Of a DNA stretch of 64,000 nucleotides, positions 18,687 through 31,371 are shown piece by piece (within the stretch, counting starts at the first letter, position 1; each line of letters starts with the position of its first letter). A program made the position numbers and the translations under genes. Origin of the DNA: Tritrichomonas musculus (Eukaryota > Parabasalia > Tritrichomonadida > Tritrichomonadidae); assembly GCA_039105265.1 (NCBI GenBank), contig JAPFFF010000022.1:1054001-1118000 (forward strand), given 5' to 3'. The notes below the pieces were generated by a model. That model was not told the DNA's origin. It did not search any database and saw only the letters and a program-made list of their open reading frames with translations.

Positions 18687-21600
18687 TTATTTTTCAAATG
18701 AAAATTCTATTTCTTTTGTACCTACATATGCATACATACATGCAAGCTGTTGACTTATCAAATTAAAGCTTTCTTCTTCATATATACTATCATTAAATAC
18801 AAACCATCTTTCATTAAGTTTGGGATCAAAAATTAAAGGATTATCCCATTTTCGGGCACCTACATTTATATGAGACACATAATGAGCGTTTTTTCCATGA
18901 ATAAGATGATTAATATAACCATAAAGCAAGTGGCAATGTGATTTTTGAACTTCAAAGACTCCTTCCCCTCCTATTGAATCGATGGTTAAGGCTCTAAAAG
19001 CGTCCAAAATTGTTCTATGATCTTCCAAAGTATTTCTTGGAACTGATACAAAAAAAACATGAGGAAGTTTAATGATAACATTTCGATTTTTAACTTGAAC
19101 TTTTTGTTTACAATTCTCGCATATTCGTGAGCAGCTTGAGCTTTGTTTTTGCCAATCGCACCATTTTTTGAATAAAAAATTCATTTTATATTTTTTGTTT
19201 TGAGTCCATGGCAAAGATATGAAATTAAAAGATGAATTATTTGAAGTCATATAACCGCAATTTAAACAAATAATTTCATCTCTTTCTACTCCATCAAATA
19301 TTTGTTCAATTGGATTTGGATTTACTGATGAGAATTCAGATTTTATTTCAGAAATTATAATTATTAATAATTCCATTGCATCGTATTGACCATCACCAAG
19401 ATTACAAGTTTCATCAATATAATTTAATATTTCTGACGGATTGACAGGTGGGATCGATCCATTTTGAATTTCAATTGGTGCACTCCAAAATTGAATTGAA
19501 AGTGCTTTTAGCATCCTTGCCATTGGTGATTTTGATGGATCTATATAATCTTCCCATTGTGTTTTCAATAATAATTTATTTAGAGGAATTGTATGTAGTA
19601 GTATTTGTAATGCTGAACATAAAGCGCATATTTTTGCTTTTATATTTTGAATCCCTCTTACACCTGGTATCATTTTATCGATTTCATTTGTTTTATTGAT
19701 TTTTGGAAGAGTGTATTCTTTATGAACATAATCTTCTCTTTTGTCAGAGTTATTATCATACATTCTTTGACATATTATCTTTCTTTTAGGTGGTTTTGGT
19801 TCATTTTCTTTATATTCAATCAATTTCGATTCAATTTCTTTTGACATTTGTAGCAAAATATGATTCGGATGGATTAACATCTCAGGAGAAATCCAATTTA
19901 TTTGATGATCTTTAGAAAGATTAAATTGAGAAAGAATGGCTCGAATGCTATTAATTCTTTCGGATTCATCGGATTTTTCATTTACACTGTTAAAATTAAC
20001 AATTTTTTGAACAGTTGTAAGCATAATTTCACACATTATCAATGAAATTGATTGTAATTTGTTTTCAAAATGCCTGAATAAACTGTAATCCTGAGGTTTT
20101 AACTGATGACACAAAGCACATATTTCCATTGACTCTTCACAAATTTGAGATTCATTTATTATAAAAAATTCTTCTTTATTTTCCAATTGGATTCTTTTTC
20201 TCCTTTTTTTGCCTGCTTCTTTTGAGGATTTTTCTGTTTCTATCTTTTCTTGATGATTATCTTTAATGTAAGAGTCGTTAATGATCGTTTCTATAAATTC
20301 GCCTTTTGATGACCATTTTACTTCAATTCCTATTGACTTAAAACTTGACCTTATGGCGAATGGTGTTGTGGCTTGATAAAAAGAACGAAGAATTTTTAGT
20401 ATTTTCTTGCAATTCCGATCAATAGTTTCACAGGAATCATCACCGTTATAATAAATCCTTTTCATATTTGCAAAAACGTATTTATCAAGAGCCTGAAGGA
20501 AGTGGCTCGAATGTGCAGGCAAAAATATTATTTTAACATAGTAATGAGCAGCAAAAGATTTGATTCTTTCACTTCCATGACCAGTCATGCCGTCACATAT
20601 GAGAACTGCCCATTTTTTTGCGTATTTATCACCATATAATTAATATTTATTTATTTCAATATAAGGCAAAAACACTTTTTCAAACCAAAGCTCGAATATA
20701 TGTGTTGTGTCAAAGCCGGATTCATTATATGCTAAAACACAATCTTTTTCCTGCCAAATAGTATTTTGTAGAAAACAAGATGGAAAACTTTGTACTGGAC
20801 AAATTATTAAAGGGATTAAACGGTCACCTGAAGCAGATATTGATGCAATTAATGTGAATGTTTTAGTATTGTCAGTAATTTGTTGATAATAAACTTTTCT
20901 TTTTTTTGACAGTTTTAAATCTCGAGTAAGTATAACGCATTTTTTTTTCTTTCCTTGAGATCTGCGAGAAAAACCTATTTCATCGACATTACAGATTAAC
21001 GATGGATGTACATCATTAACAATCTCTTTTAATTCATTAAAATATTCATCTAACTGATCATTTGTTACTTCTGTGCGCACTTCATCTAATGGAATAGCCT
21101 CTGCTATTGATAATTCATCATGACTTTTGATTAACCGTGAAACCCACTTTTTTGTAAATTGTTTATCATATTTTTCAGATACATAAAGCAAAATGTCTGT
21201 TTTCGACATAGGAAGATATTGTTTTTCTTTTAGCATTATTGTATTGAGTAATTCTTCCATTTGATCATTGCTTAATATAAATGGTCTTCCTGCCATATTT
21301 ATTACTGGATATGAATCTAATAACCTATTATAAGATAATATTAATGATGAAACATTTGACCTTGTTATATTAAATAATATTGCTAATGCCGATTTTATTG
21401 AGGTAGGTTGAATTATCATATACAATTCTAATACTTCGGAAAAGCAATACATTTGGTGTCTTTTGCTTTTAAAGTTCAAATTTTTGAGACTTCTTTTATA
21501 TAATCTTGTAGTACTCCACGATAAATTCATTTCAGATTTAAATTGTTCCCAATGTAAATATTCAATTTGAATTGGCTCGAGTAACTTGGTTTTTCTAGGA

Positions 21601-21764
21601 ATTATTTCTGGGAGCTGATTTAGGTATACGATGAGCTCATCTATGCTTTTTGAGCATTTTTCTTTCATAAGGAGGATGCTTTGACGAATCTTCACTGGAT
21701 CAACATTAATAGCATTGGCAATTTCAATTTCATCACCATCATCACCTTCATTTGTGAAACTCAT
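18687..21764 (-). pseudogene. Pogo/Tigger-like DDE transposase fused to a USP deubiquitinase domain, one internal TAA
   Basis: An ATG at 21764 opens a 374-codon frame that ends at TAA 20640-20642. The same frame continues to 18687, about 1025 codons in all. The N-terminal ~250 residues are helical and fit helix-turn-helix DNA binding. The catalytic acids are D261 (CNVDEIGF), D391 (ICDGMTGHGS) and D427 (HSSHFLQALD), a DD35D spacing. After C-x2-C pairs comes a USP fold: Cys box GIQNIKAKICALCSALQ with Cys713, CLNCG and CENC zinc ligands, LPHVFFVSVPR, His961 in AHYVSHI, then WFVFNDS. The stop falls between D1 and D2, so the present copy should be dead unless read through. TCATTTTTAAATG at the start fits a trichomonad initiator. 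Confidence 0.85.
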
Positions 21765-22972
21765 TTAAAAATGATGCGTTAAATATTATATCAGTATATA
21801 TTTAAAAAAATTGATTTGGCGCGGAAATTTGCTACTTTTCGGCGCCAAAAAAGTAAAAAAAGGCGCAAAATTTGATAAAAAAATGTTGTTAAAAAAGGCG
21901 CCAAAATTGATAATTAATTAAAATCTAATTAAAATTCTTAAATTATTTTCATATTTTCATAATAATAAGAGGAGTCCTATTTTATTATTTAATAATTTTT
22001 GAATAATAATAATAAAAAGAGTATATTGATATATATTAATATTTCTTCCCACATTTTAAATTCTTTTTAAAATATAAATAAATTAACAATATACATTTGC
22101 TTAATAAAAATTACGTATTTTATAAGATGGAAAATGGATATAAAAAGAGATAAATACAGATTTTACTTACAATTTTTTATAGTAAGATAATCTTTTCATT
22201 TTATGGTAAGCCTTGGTTTTTGTATTTACAATTGTATACAACTTGTCCGTTTAAAAATTACAATTGTAATTACAATTGTAAATACGTTATTTTCTCGATA
22301 TTAGTTTTTTATTTTTATCTTGATCTACAATTATTTTTTTATAATAAAAATGTTTTAAGGGACTAGTTTCCAATATTTGTGTAAAGTTTTCAATTTTGAA
22401 ATAACTCATAGAATAAAACTTTGAAAGATAGCTTTTTGGAAAAAGTTAAGGTCAATATCAATGATATTTGGCCTAAACGATCAACGATATTAAAAAAAAT
22501 TTTATTGAAAATTTTTCAAATATCTGTTTTTTTATTAAAAAAATAATATAAGTGAATAATAATAATAATAATAAAATATATTTAATTATTACAATTAAAT
22601 AAACCTAATTTTTAATTAAAATAATGATTTCTTTTGATACTTTTTTGAATTTGATAAAAAAAAACAAAATTTTATGCAAAAATAAATATGCGATTTATTA
22701 GTATATTTATACCTGATTCTATATTTATCAAAATATTTGAAAAATAAAAAAAAATATTATTATATATGAATTTCACTTTTTTCAAAAAAAATATGAAACT
22801 AATTCATATATATCTGCGATTAATGCAATATTTATTAATAGAAAGCAATAAATTGTTTTATTTTTAGCTCAAAAGTCTTTTTTCAATAAAATTTTTTTGA
22901 AAGAACTCATTGAATCTTTTTATTCAATTTTGAAACCAGTCCCTTAAATAATTTAAAAATAAAAAGATAAAA
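21765..22972. other. AT-rich non-coding region
   Basis: No gene is seen. Next to the transposase start are GGCGC boxes (GGCGCGGAAATTT, GGCGCCAAAA and similar) at 21815-21905, in both orientations, which could be promoter or transposase-binding sites. An (AAT)n run lies near 22555. The rest is simple AT-rich DNA. Confidence 0.5.
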
Positions 22973-24197
22973 TACCCATTACTCCCACGAATTTAGTGAG
23001 TTTGCGTATTCAATGGTTTATTCTCAGAAAAAATAATTTTATTTTTTTTATTTTATAAATTTTTTATTCAATTTTTTTTATTTTTAGACAATTCTTTTTT
23101 TTCTGATTCAATTTTTTGTATAATTTTATTTAGTGTACGTTTATATTTATTTTTTTGAGTAAATTTTCCAATTTTTTATATGATATTTTAAGCAAATGCT
23201 ATTATTCCTTATAAAATGTTCATATATGACATCTTGTCAACTTAATGGAGTAGATAAAAAAAAATCTCATTTTTTGATCAATGATAATTTTTTAATAACA
23301 TAAAATATATTCAAAATTGTGGGTAACATTCTTACTAAAATTATTAGTTTTTGTTGTAATATAACAGAATATTGAGGTATAAAATGATTTTATTTTTTTT
23401 CTTTTCCAAAATATATTAATTGATTACTTTTCAGCAGGCTCATTTCTCATTTTTTCTGTTTTCTTTTTGAGCCTTCTTTTTTTATTTTTACAAATAAACA
23501 TGATTATCGTTAGTCTTGTTAAAGCTTTTTTTATTCTCTGCAAAATATCTTTTTTTTCAATGTTTCTTTGATTTTTAGACTGTGTTGATCAGCTTAACAT
23601 GTCATAAATTATATAAGCAAGCACGCTAATCATTTTTTATTATATTCATAATTTTTTTATTTAATCTTATATATATGTTTTTAATTTACTCCAATGTGTG
23701 TAAATTCAACATTATATCATGTAATTACTTTCAATAATTCCAAATAATGCATAATTATATCAATATTAAATCAAATTATAAAAATCAAATTATGATATTA
23801 ATGGAAACAAATATGTTCTCATAAAAAAGTATTTAATAATTATTATTAAGTGATTAATACAGAATAATGATTCCAAAATTTAATTTTTAACTACTTATTC
23901 TAAGTAATATCATAATTATTATATTTTTGTTTTTTTTACATTGAAACTCTTACTCAACACTTTTATTAACATCCAATTAAATATATATTTATAGTATTTT
24001 ACTTGCATTTTAATTCAAACAAATCTAAATTAATCTTTAATCATCATCTATTTTTTTAATTTTAACTGTGAATATATTAATATTGTATTTTCTAATTTCA
24101 GAAATAGAAAAGCATGTAGAAAATATTGTAGTATTATAAAAAATGTGGAGTTTTCAGACTAAAACTTTTTTTTCAATTAAAAAGTTTATTAATCATT

Positions 24198-26131
24198 TAT
24201 AGTTGGTAGAAAAAACTGCGTTTTGAGGACAAAACTATGTTTTCTCGATGAATATTCAATATTTTTTAATAAAAGTTATATATAATCACATTTCATATTA
24301 ATACAAATCTATATACAGGTTTTTATCAATTTTATTGAACTTAAGCTTTGATAATATTATAATAAAAATTATTTTATAACATCAACATTTTTTTAATATT
24401 TCCTAATTTTTAAATTATCACTTGGATATACTATAAAATGGATAAAATATTTTTTAACAAATGTTGTTCAGTAAGGGAAGAAAATCGATTTTTAAAAGAT
24501 TTTTTAATATTCACTTCACCACTATAATTCTTTTTATATCACATTTCAGTTTTTATATAGGAAAATGGATTTTTAAAAACGCATTTTCATTTCATTAAAA
24601 CATATTATTGTTTAATGATATCCTGCTATTACTTTATTGATAAAATAAAATTACTGAAAAGTTATTTTTTTTTTAGAATTTTAGTTGAAATTGAATTTTT
24701 TTTTCTTTTCAAATGCTAAGTGAAACAAAAAAGCATTTTCCTCGATATATCTAAATGATTATCATTATTAAAAAAATAGATATTATATATTATTCTATTA
24801 AAATAATAAATAGAATGTTAAAATTATTATATCTTTAATAACCATCAAGTTATTCATGCTAAAAAATACTTTCAAAAAAATTTGAAAAAACTAATTTTTC
24901 ATAGGAAAAAAATAGTAAATTGCATTTTTTGAAGTGAAAATATTTATAATATCAAATGTAACATGTATATTATAAATATTATAATCAAATATTGATTATG
25001 TCTAAAAATATTAGTGTTTTTTGAAAATAAATTTAAACAAAGTTTTGTAAGAATTTTTAACAAGAAATATTTAATAACTTTAATATTTAGGATAACATTA
25101 CATGTCAATAATAAATATATATAGATAAATTTATACGATTACACTTGTTCCTTGAGAAAAGCACACAAAAAAAATTTTTAATCATCTTCCCAAAAATGAC
25201 CAATATAATATATTATTGAATGATAATATCATATTCATATTTATATTTGAATATTATTAATTTCTACAAAAAATTAGATCAATTTAATTCTTTGGTAGAA
25301 AAAAATAAAGTAGATTAATTTTGATTCTTCATCTTTTCAACCAAGTGACCTATAAATGATTTGCCAGATTTGGCTGTGTAAAAACATACAGATACTAATA
25401 TTATATATATTTTATAATTGTTATACGAAAATTCCATACACATTATGTATAATCAATGATATTTTTAACCAAAGTTGCAATTTAATTTCTAACATGAGGG
25501 AGTAATTTACAGAGGATTTATTATTAAAATCTGATAATATATAATATGTAGATATATATTATATTAGTAGTAAATTTGGTTGATAAATCTATCATAGAGA
25601 AATTTAAGTTGAAAAAAAAAGTTATTAAAAAAAATATTAAAAACAATTTATCTCAATATCAAATGACTATTTCAGTAATTTTATTTTATCAATAAAGTAA
25701 TAGCAGGATATCATTAAACAATAATATGTTTTAATGAAATGAAAATGCGTTTTTAAAAATCCATTTTCCTATATAAAAACTGAAATGTGATATAAAAAGA
25801 ATTATAGTGGTGAAGTGAATATTAAAAAATCTTTTAAAAATCGATTTTCTTCCCTTACTGAACAACATTTGTTAAAAAATATTTTATCCATTTTATAGTA
25901 TATCCAAGTGATAATTTAAAAATTAGGAAATATTAAAAAAATGTTGATGTTATAAAATAATTTTTATTATAATATTATCAAAGCTTAAGTTCAATAAAAT
26001 TGATAAAAACCTGTATATAGATTTGTATTAATATGAAATGTGATTATATATAACTTTTATTAAAAAATATTGAATATTCATCGAGAAAAAATAGTTTTGT
26101 CCTCAAAACGCAGTTTTTTCCACCAACTATA
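24198..26131. mobile_element. 1.9-kb foldback element with ~460-bp inverted arms
   Basis: Bases 24198-24659 are the inverse of 25670-26131 with few differences (for example TATAGTTGGTAGA against TATAGTTGGTGGA). The centre, about 1 kb, is AT-rich and holds no gene. The termini share TATAGTTGGT with the larger pogo-like element, so the same transposase may have moved it. It is nested in the 22973-27518 element. Confidence 0.8.
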
Positions 26132-26229
26132 TATCATAAAAAATATATTATATTTGCTTTTTGGTTGGTATAAAAATAACATTTTTAATCTGTCTTTTAC
26201 ATATTAGTTTTCTTGTTTTTTAAAACTTA

Positions 26230-26745
26230 GACAGATTTATCGTCTAACTTTAATTGAATTATTGAATGATTGAAAGATTGAATAAACGAATAAATGGATG
26301 AATGAATGAAAAAAATTGAAAAGAGATTGAATGAATAATTAAACAAATAAGTGAATAAATAAAAGTAAAAATGAATAATTGAATGATTGAATGATTGAAT
26401 GAAAGATTGAATGAATAAAAGAATAAGTGAATAAATAAATAGATGAAAAAAGGATAAGTGAATAATTGAAAGAATGAATAAACGAATAAGTGAATGAATA
26501 AATATAAAAATGGATAAGTGAATAATTGAATGATTGAAAGGAAGATTGAAAGAAAGAATTAATGAACCAATAAAAAAGTGAATGAAAAAACGAATGATGG
26601 AATAACTGAATGAATAAATGAATAAATGGATAAGAGAATGAATAAGCAAATGAATAATTGAATGATTGAATAAATGGATGAATAAATGATTGATTGAATA
26701 AATAAATGATTAAATTAATAAGTGTATAATTGAATAAAGGATATG
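26230..26745. repeat. Degenerate (GAATGAATAA)-type simple repeat
   Basis: The region is made of shuffled GAAT, GATT and AATAA words. A 140-codon frame rich in H, S, I and F on the minus strand is a by-product of the repeat and is not called as a gene. Confidence 0.85.
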
Positions 26746-27924
26746 ATAAAAATATTTTTTATTTCTTCTTCAGTCCCTTTTTATTCGCCGTCTGGTATAT
26801 CTTTATCAACATAAAACTCTGTTTTAAATATTATTATAAATTCTGAAATATATGATGGCAAATGATCGCTTTCTTTTTCTTTTTTTTTTTGGAAATATAG
26901 CTTACAAGATTATAAGATTGTTTATTAGATTTTGAGATATCCTTGATTTTTCCTCATTTGATAAATATCGGGTATTGATTTAAAAATATTATTTTTTTAT
27001 TTATTTTATAAAAAAGAAATAATGCATTTTCTGATCATAGACTTATCATTAATATGATTAACTTCTTTAAAAAAGAGAAATATAGCAGTTATAATTAATG
27101 GAATTAATTTAACCAAAAACATCTTGAAATGAATCATAATCAATAAAATAATTTCAATAAATTTATCAAAAAAAGAATAAAAACATTTTTAAAAGTGTAT
27201 TTTTATAGGATGGCAAGATATATGTGTATTTATAAATTACATAAATTATTTGAATTCATGATTGAATAAATATTTATCGAAATATTTGATATTTAGATAA
27301 TTTTTTTAGAAATTTAAATAGAATATTTAAATTATACAATAAAAATTTAAAATAACAGAAATATATATTTTTTTTATGAAGTTATAAACAAAGGGGTTAA
27401 AAAAAAAATTCAATGACAATTCTTTTTTGAATGTATTTATCACAAAAAATAATTATGTTTCTGAAAATTGAATAGTATTGAATACGCAAACTCACTAAAT
27501 TCGTGGGAGTAATGGGTAGTAAAATGTTTTTCAAATTAAATAATATTATTTTTGATTCTTCATAAAATAAAAAAAAATTTATTCGCATTCAAAAAGTTTC
27601 ATTAATACTACAAATCAAAAAATCGTTATTTTACGAAAAAAGACGTTAAAAAGACGTTTATAGTATTTGTGATGTAAAAAAAATAAGGCCTATTTTATGG
27701 AAATGACAAGAAACTTGCTCCGCCGTTTATAAAAAAATTCTATTTTAATAAAACAAATAAATGATGAAAACAATAATAATAAAAAGCGGTGAAACAAACA
27801 AATAAATAATGAATAAATATCACAGAAAATAAAAATATAAAATTTAATTATAACCATATTGTCTTCAATATTAGAAATATATTTGATTAATTAATATCTC
27901 AAAGTTCTCTTTCGGTGGATGCAT

Positions 27925-30002
27925 AACCATCCTGGCCTGGCTGAAGGCGGCATCTGTCGATATAATTGATTGATGATGCCGCCCTCAACCATCCTGGCCT
28001 GGCTGAAGGCGGCATCTGTCGATATAATTGATTGATGATGCCGCCCTCAACCATCCTGGCCTGGCTGAAGGCGGCATCTGTCGATATAATTGATTGATGA
28101 TGCCGCCCTCAACCATCCTGGCCTGGCTGAAGGCGGCATCTGTCGATATAATTAATTGATGATGCCGCCCTCAACCATCCTGGCCTGGCTGAAGGCGGCA
28201 TCTGTCGATATAATTGATTGATGATGCCGCCCTCAACCATCCTGGCCTGGCTGAAGGCGGCATCTGTCGATATAATTGATTGATGATGCCGCCCTCAACC
28301 ATCCTGGCCTGGCTGAAGGCGGCATCTGTCGATATAATTAATTGATGATGCCGCCCTCAACCATCCTGGCCTGGCTGAAGGCGGCATCTGTCGATATAAT
28401 TGATTGATGATGCCGCCCTCAACCATCCTGGCCTGGCTGAAGGCGGCATCTGTCGATATAATTGATTGATGATGCCGCCCTCAACCATCCTGGCCTGGCT
28501 GAAGGCGGCATCTGTCGATATAATTAATTGATGATACCGCCCTCAACCATCCTGGCCTGGCTGAAGGCGGCATCTGTCGATATAATTGATTGATGATGCC
28601 GCCCTCAACCATCCTGGCCTGGCTGAAGGCGGCATCTGTCGATATAATTAATTGATGATGCCGCCCTCAACCATCCTGGCCTGGCTGAAGGCGGCATCTG
28701 TCGATATAATTGATTGATGATGCCGCCCTCAACCATCCTGGCCTGGCTGAAGGCGGCATCTGTCGATATAATTAATTGATGATGCCGCCCTCAACCATCC
28801 TGGCCTGGCTGAAGGCGGCATCTGTCGATATAATTGATTGATGATGCCGCCCTCAACCATCCTGGCCTGGCTGAAGGCGGCATCTGTCGATATAATTGAT
28901 TGATGATGCCGCCCTCAACCATCCTGGCCTGGCTGAAGGCGGCATCTGTCGATATAATTGATTGATGATGCCGCCCTCAACCATCCTGGCCTGGCTGAAG
29001 GCGGCATCTGTCGATATAATTAATTGATGATGCCGCCCTCAACCATCCTGGCCTGGCTGAAGGCGGCATCTGTCGATATAATTAATTGATGATGCCGCCC
29101 TCAACCATCCTGGCCTGGCTGAAGGCGGCATCTGTCGATATAATTGATTGATGATGCCGCCCTCAACCATCCTGGCCTGGCTGAAGGCGGCATCTGTCGA
29201 TATAATTGATTGATGATGCCGCCCTCAACCATCCTGGCCTGGCTGAAGGCGGCATCTGTCGATATAATTGATTGATGATGCCGCCCTCAACCATCCTGGC
29301 CTGGCTGAAGGCGGCATCTGTCGATATAATTGATTGATGATGCCGCCCTCAACCATCCTGGCCTGGCTGAAGGCGGCATCTGTCGATATAATTGATTGAT
29401 GATGCCGCCCTCAACCATCCTGGCCTGGCTGAAGGCGGCATCTGTCGATATAATTGATTGATGATGCCGCCCTCAACCATCCTGGCCTGGCTGAAGGCGG
29501 CATCTGTCGATATAATTGATTGATGATGCCGCCCTCAACCATCCTGGCCTGGCTGAAGGCGGCATCTGTCGATATAATTGATTGATGATGCCGCCCTCAA
29601 CCATCCTGGCCTGGCTGAAGGCGGCATCTGTCGATATAATTAATTGATGATGCCGCCCTCAACCATCCTGGCCTGGCTGAAGGCGGCATCTGTCGATATA
29701 ATTGATTGATGATGCCGCCCTCAACCATCCTGGCCTGGCTGAAGGCGGCATCTGTCGATATAATTGATTGATGATGCCGCCCTCAACCATCCTGGCCTGG
29801 CTGAAGGCGGCATCTGTCGATATAATTGATTGATGATGCCGCCCTCAACCATCCTGGCCTGGCTGAAGGCGGCATCTGTCGATATAATTGATTGATGATG
29901 CCGCCCTCAACCATCCTGGCCTGGCTGAAGGCGGCATCTGTCGATATAATTAATTGATGATACCGCCCTCAACCATCCTGGCCTGGCTGAAGGCGGCATC
30001 TG
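27925..30002. repeat. 62-bp GC-rich minisatellite, ~33.5 units
   Basis: AACCATCCTGG recurs every 62 bases from 27925 to 29971, giving 33 full units plus a partial one. Each unit has an internal perfect 9-bp stem, GGCGGCATC...GATGCCGCC, around a 20-base AT-rich loop. Units differ mainly at one site: ATTGATTGAT in 24 of the 33 and ATTAATTGAT in units 4, 7, 10, 12, 14, 18, 19, 28 and 33. Units 10 and 33 also read GATACC for GATGCC. The array is ~50% GC in DNA that is mostly over 80% AT. The near-identity implies recent expansion. Confidence 0.95.
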
Positions 30003-30697
30003 GAATCAGTAATTAATCTTTTATTCAATTACGATTATTAATTCAAAAATCTTATCTACTAATTTAATTTTTGAATTGCCATTGAAAATAAAAAATAGGT
30101 AATATATAACTAAATATTTAATATATATGAAAAATTAATTTTTTTATACTCATATTTTGCATAATAATAAACGAAAAGCTAGTTGATAAAAGATAACTAC
30201 TTGCTTATTTGCAGAAAATAATTATTTGACTGTGAAAATGATAGAAAAGTATTTTATATTTAAAAGATATAAATATTTTAATAGATTAATTTAGTTCTTA
30301 ATTATATATATATCATAATTTTCATATTTTAAAAAGTTTTTTTCAAGCGGAATGATGAAAAAAAGGCAATTTAAAAAAATGCATAGGTGGGCCACCAATG
30401 AATTTTTATAACTTTTGCACCATTAGATAGATTACATATAATAATAAAATAAAATAATAATTATAGTTCATAAATATTAAAGATAAAGTTTTTATGAATA
30501 ATTTAAATTTTCGGCTCAAAGTCTTTATGCCCTTCACTCTCAATTTTTCTGAAGAAAAAAAACATGCTCTCAGAAACAAATTGAATGATCATAGAATTGC
30601 AAAATAAACATTCAAAATAAAAAATTAAAATATCTCCACCAAAAAATCATTAAATAAAGCATTTCACTAAATTAAATGATAAAATATTATATTTTAG
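30003..30697. other. AT-rich non-coding spacer
   Basis: No gene or strong repeat is seen between the minisatellite and the inverted-arm element. Confidence 0.6.
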
Positions 30698-31359
30698 TAA
30701 ATGAATATATGCACCAAAAGATGAAAAAGATGACTTTTCCTTATTCATTGAAAATAATTGAGAGATCATTGAAATAATAATAAATGCATTCAATTAAAAA
30801 AACTAAAATATCTTGCCGGAAATAATAAAAACTATATTTCCAATCTAAATAAAACTTAATTATATAAGTAATAAAATAAATAAACAAATATAAAATGCGT
30901 ATATTTTCGATATTTGGTTTTTAATTCAAAATAATTGAGAGATCATTGAAACAAGAATTAATGCATTCAATTAAAAAAACTAAAATATCTTATCGGAAAT
31001 AATAAAAACTATATTTCCAATCTAAATTAAACTTAATTATATAAGTAATATAATAAATAAACAAATATAAAATGCGTATATTTTCGATATTTGGTTTTTA
31101 ATTCAAAATAATTGAGAGATCATTGAAACAAGAATTAATCTATTCAATTTAAAAATAAACAATATCCTAGTAAATTTAACGATATGTATATTATTTCTCT
31201 GGTTAAAATAGAATTAAATTGATGATAAGTAATCAAAATAATATTAGTTAATGAGAATTATTATTTAATTATTTTGAATGCAAAAAATTGAATACTCTAA
31301 TATAATCATAAATTTTTCAAAAACTTTACAAAATTTTTGAGAAATAAAAGGTATCAATC
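30698..31359. repeat. Left 662-bp inverted arm
   Basis: It starts TAAATGAATATATGCACC and ends GGTATCAATC; the reverse complement is at 36617-37278. AATTGAGAGATCATTGAAA recurs at about 30758, 30930 and 31109, showing an internal ~175-bp direct repeat. Confidence 0.9.
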
Positions 31360-31371
31360 ATATATGTGTAT

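Larger units (their letters stand above)
22973..27518. mobile_element. 4.5-kb non-autonomous element with 42-bp perfect inverted ends
   Basis: TACCCATTACTCCCACGAAT begins at 22973. Its exact reverse complement ends at 27518, and the match runs 42 bases without mismatch (22973-23014 and 27477-27518). Both ends begin with TA, fitting a TA target site. No transposase-like frame lies inside. It contains the inverted-repeat element 24198-26131 and the (TGAA)n-type region at 26230-26745. Confidence 0.8.

Noticed and set aside
26227-26649. 140-codon frame on the minus strand, hydrophobic and H/S-rich
   Set aside because: Translation of a degenerate GAAT/AATAA simple repeat.
27925-30002. CRISPR-like array
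   Set aside because: Whole 62-bp units are near-identical, with no unique spacers; the organism and context are eukaryotic and there are no cas genes. It is a minisatellite.
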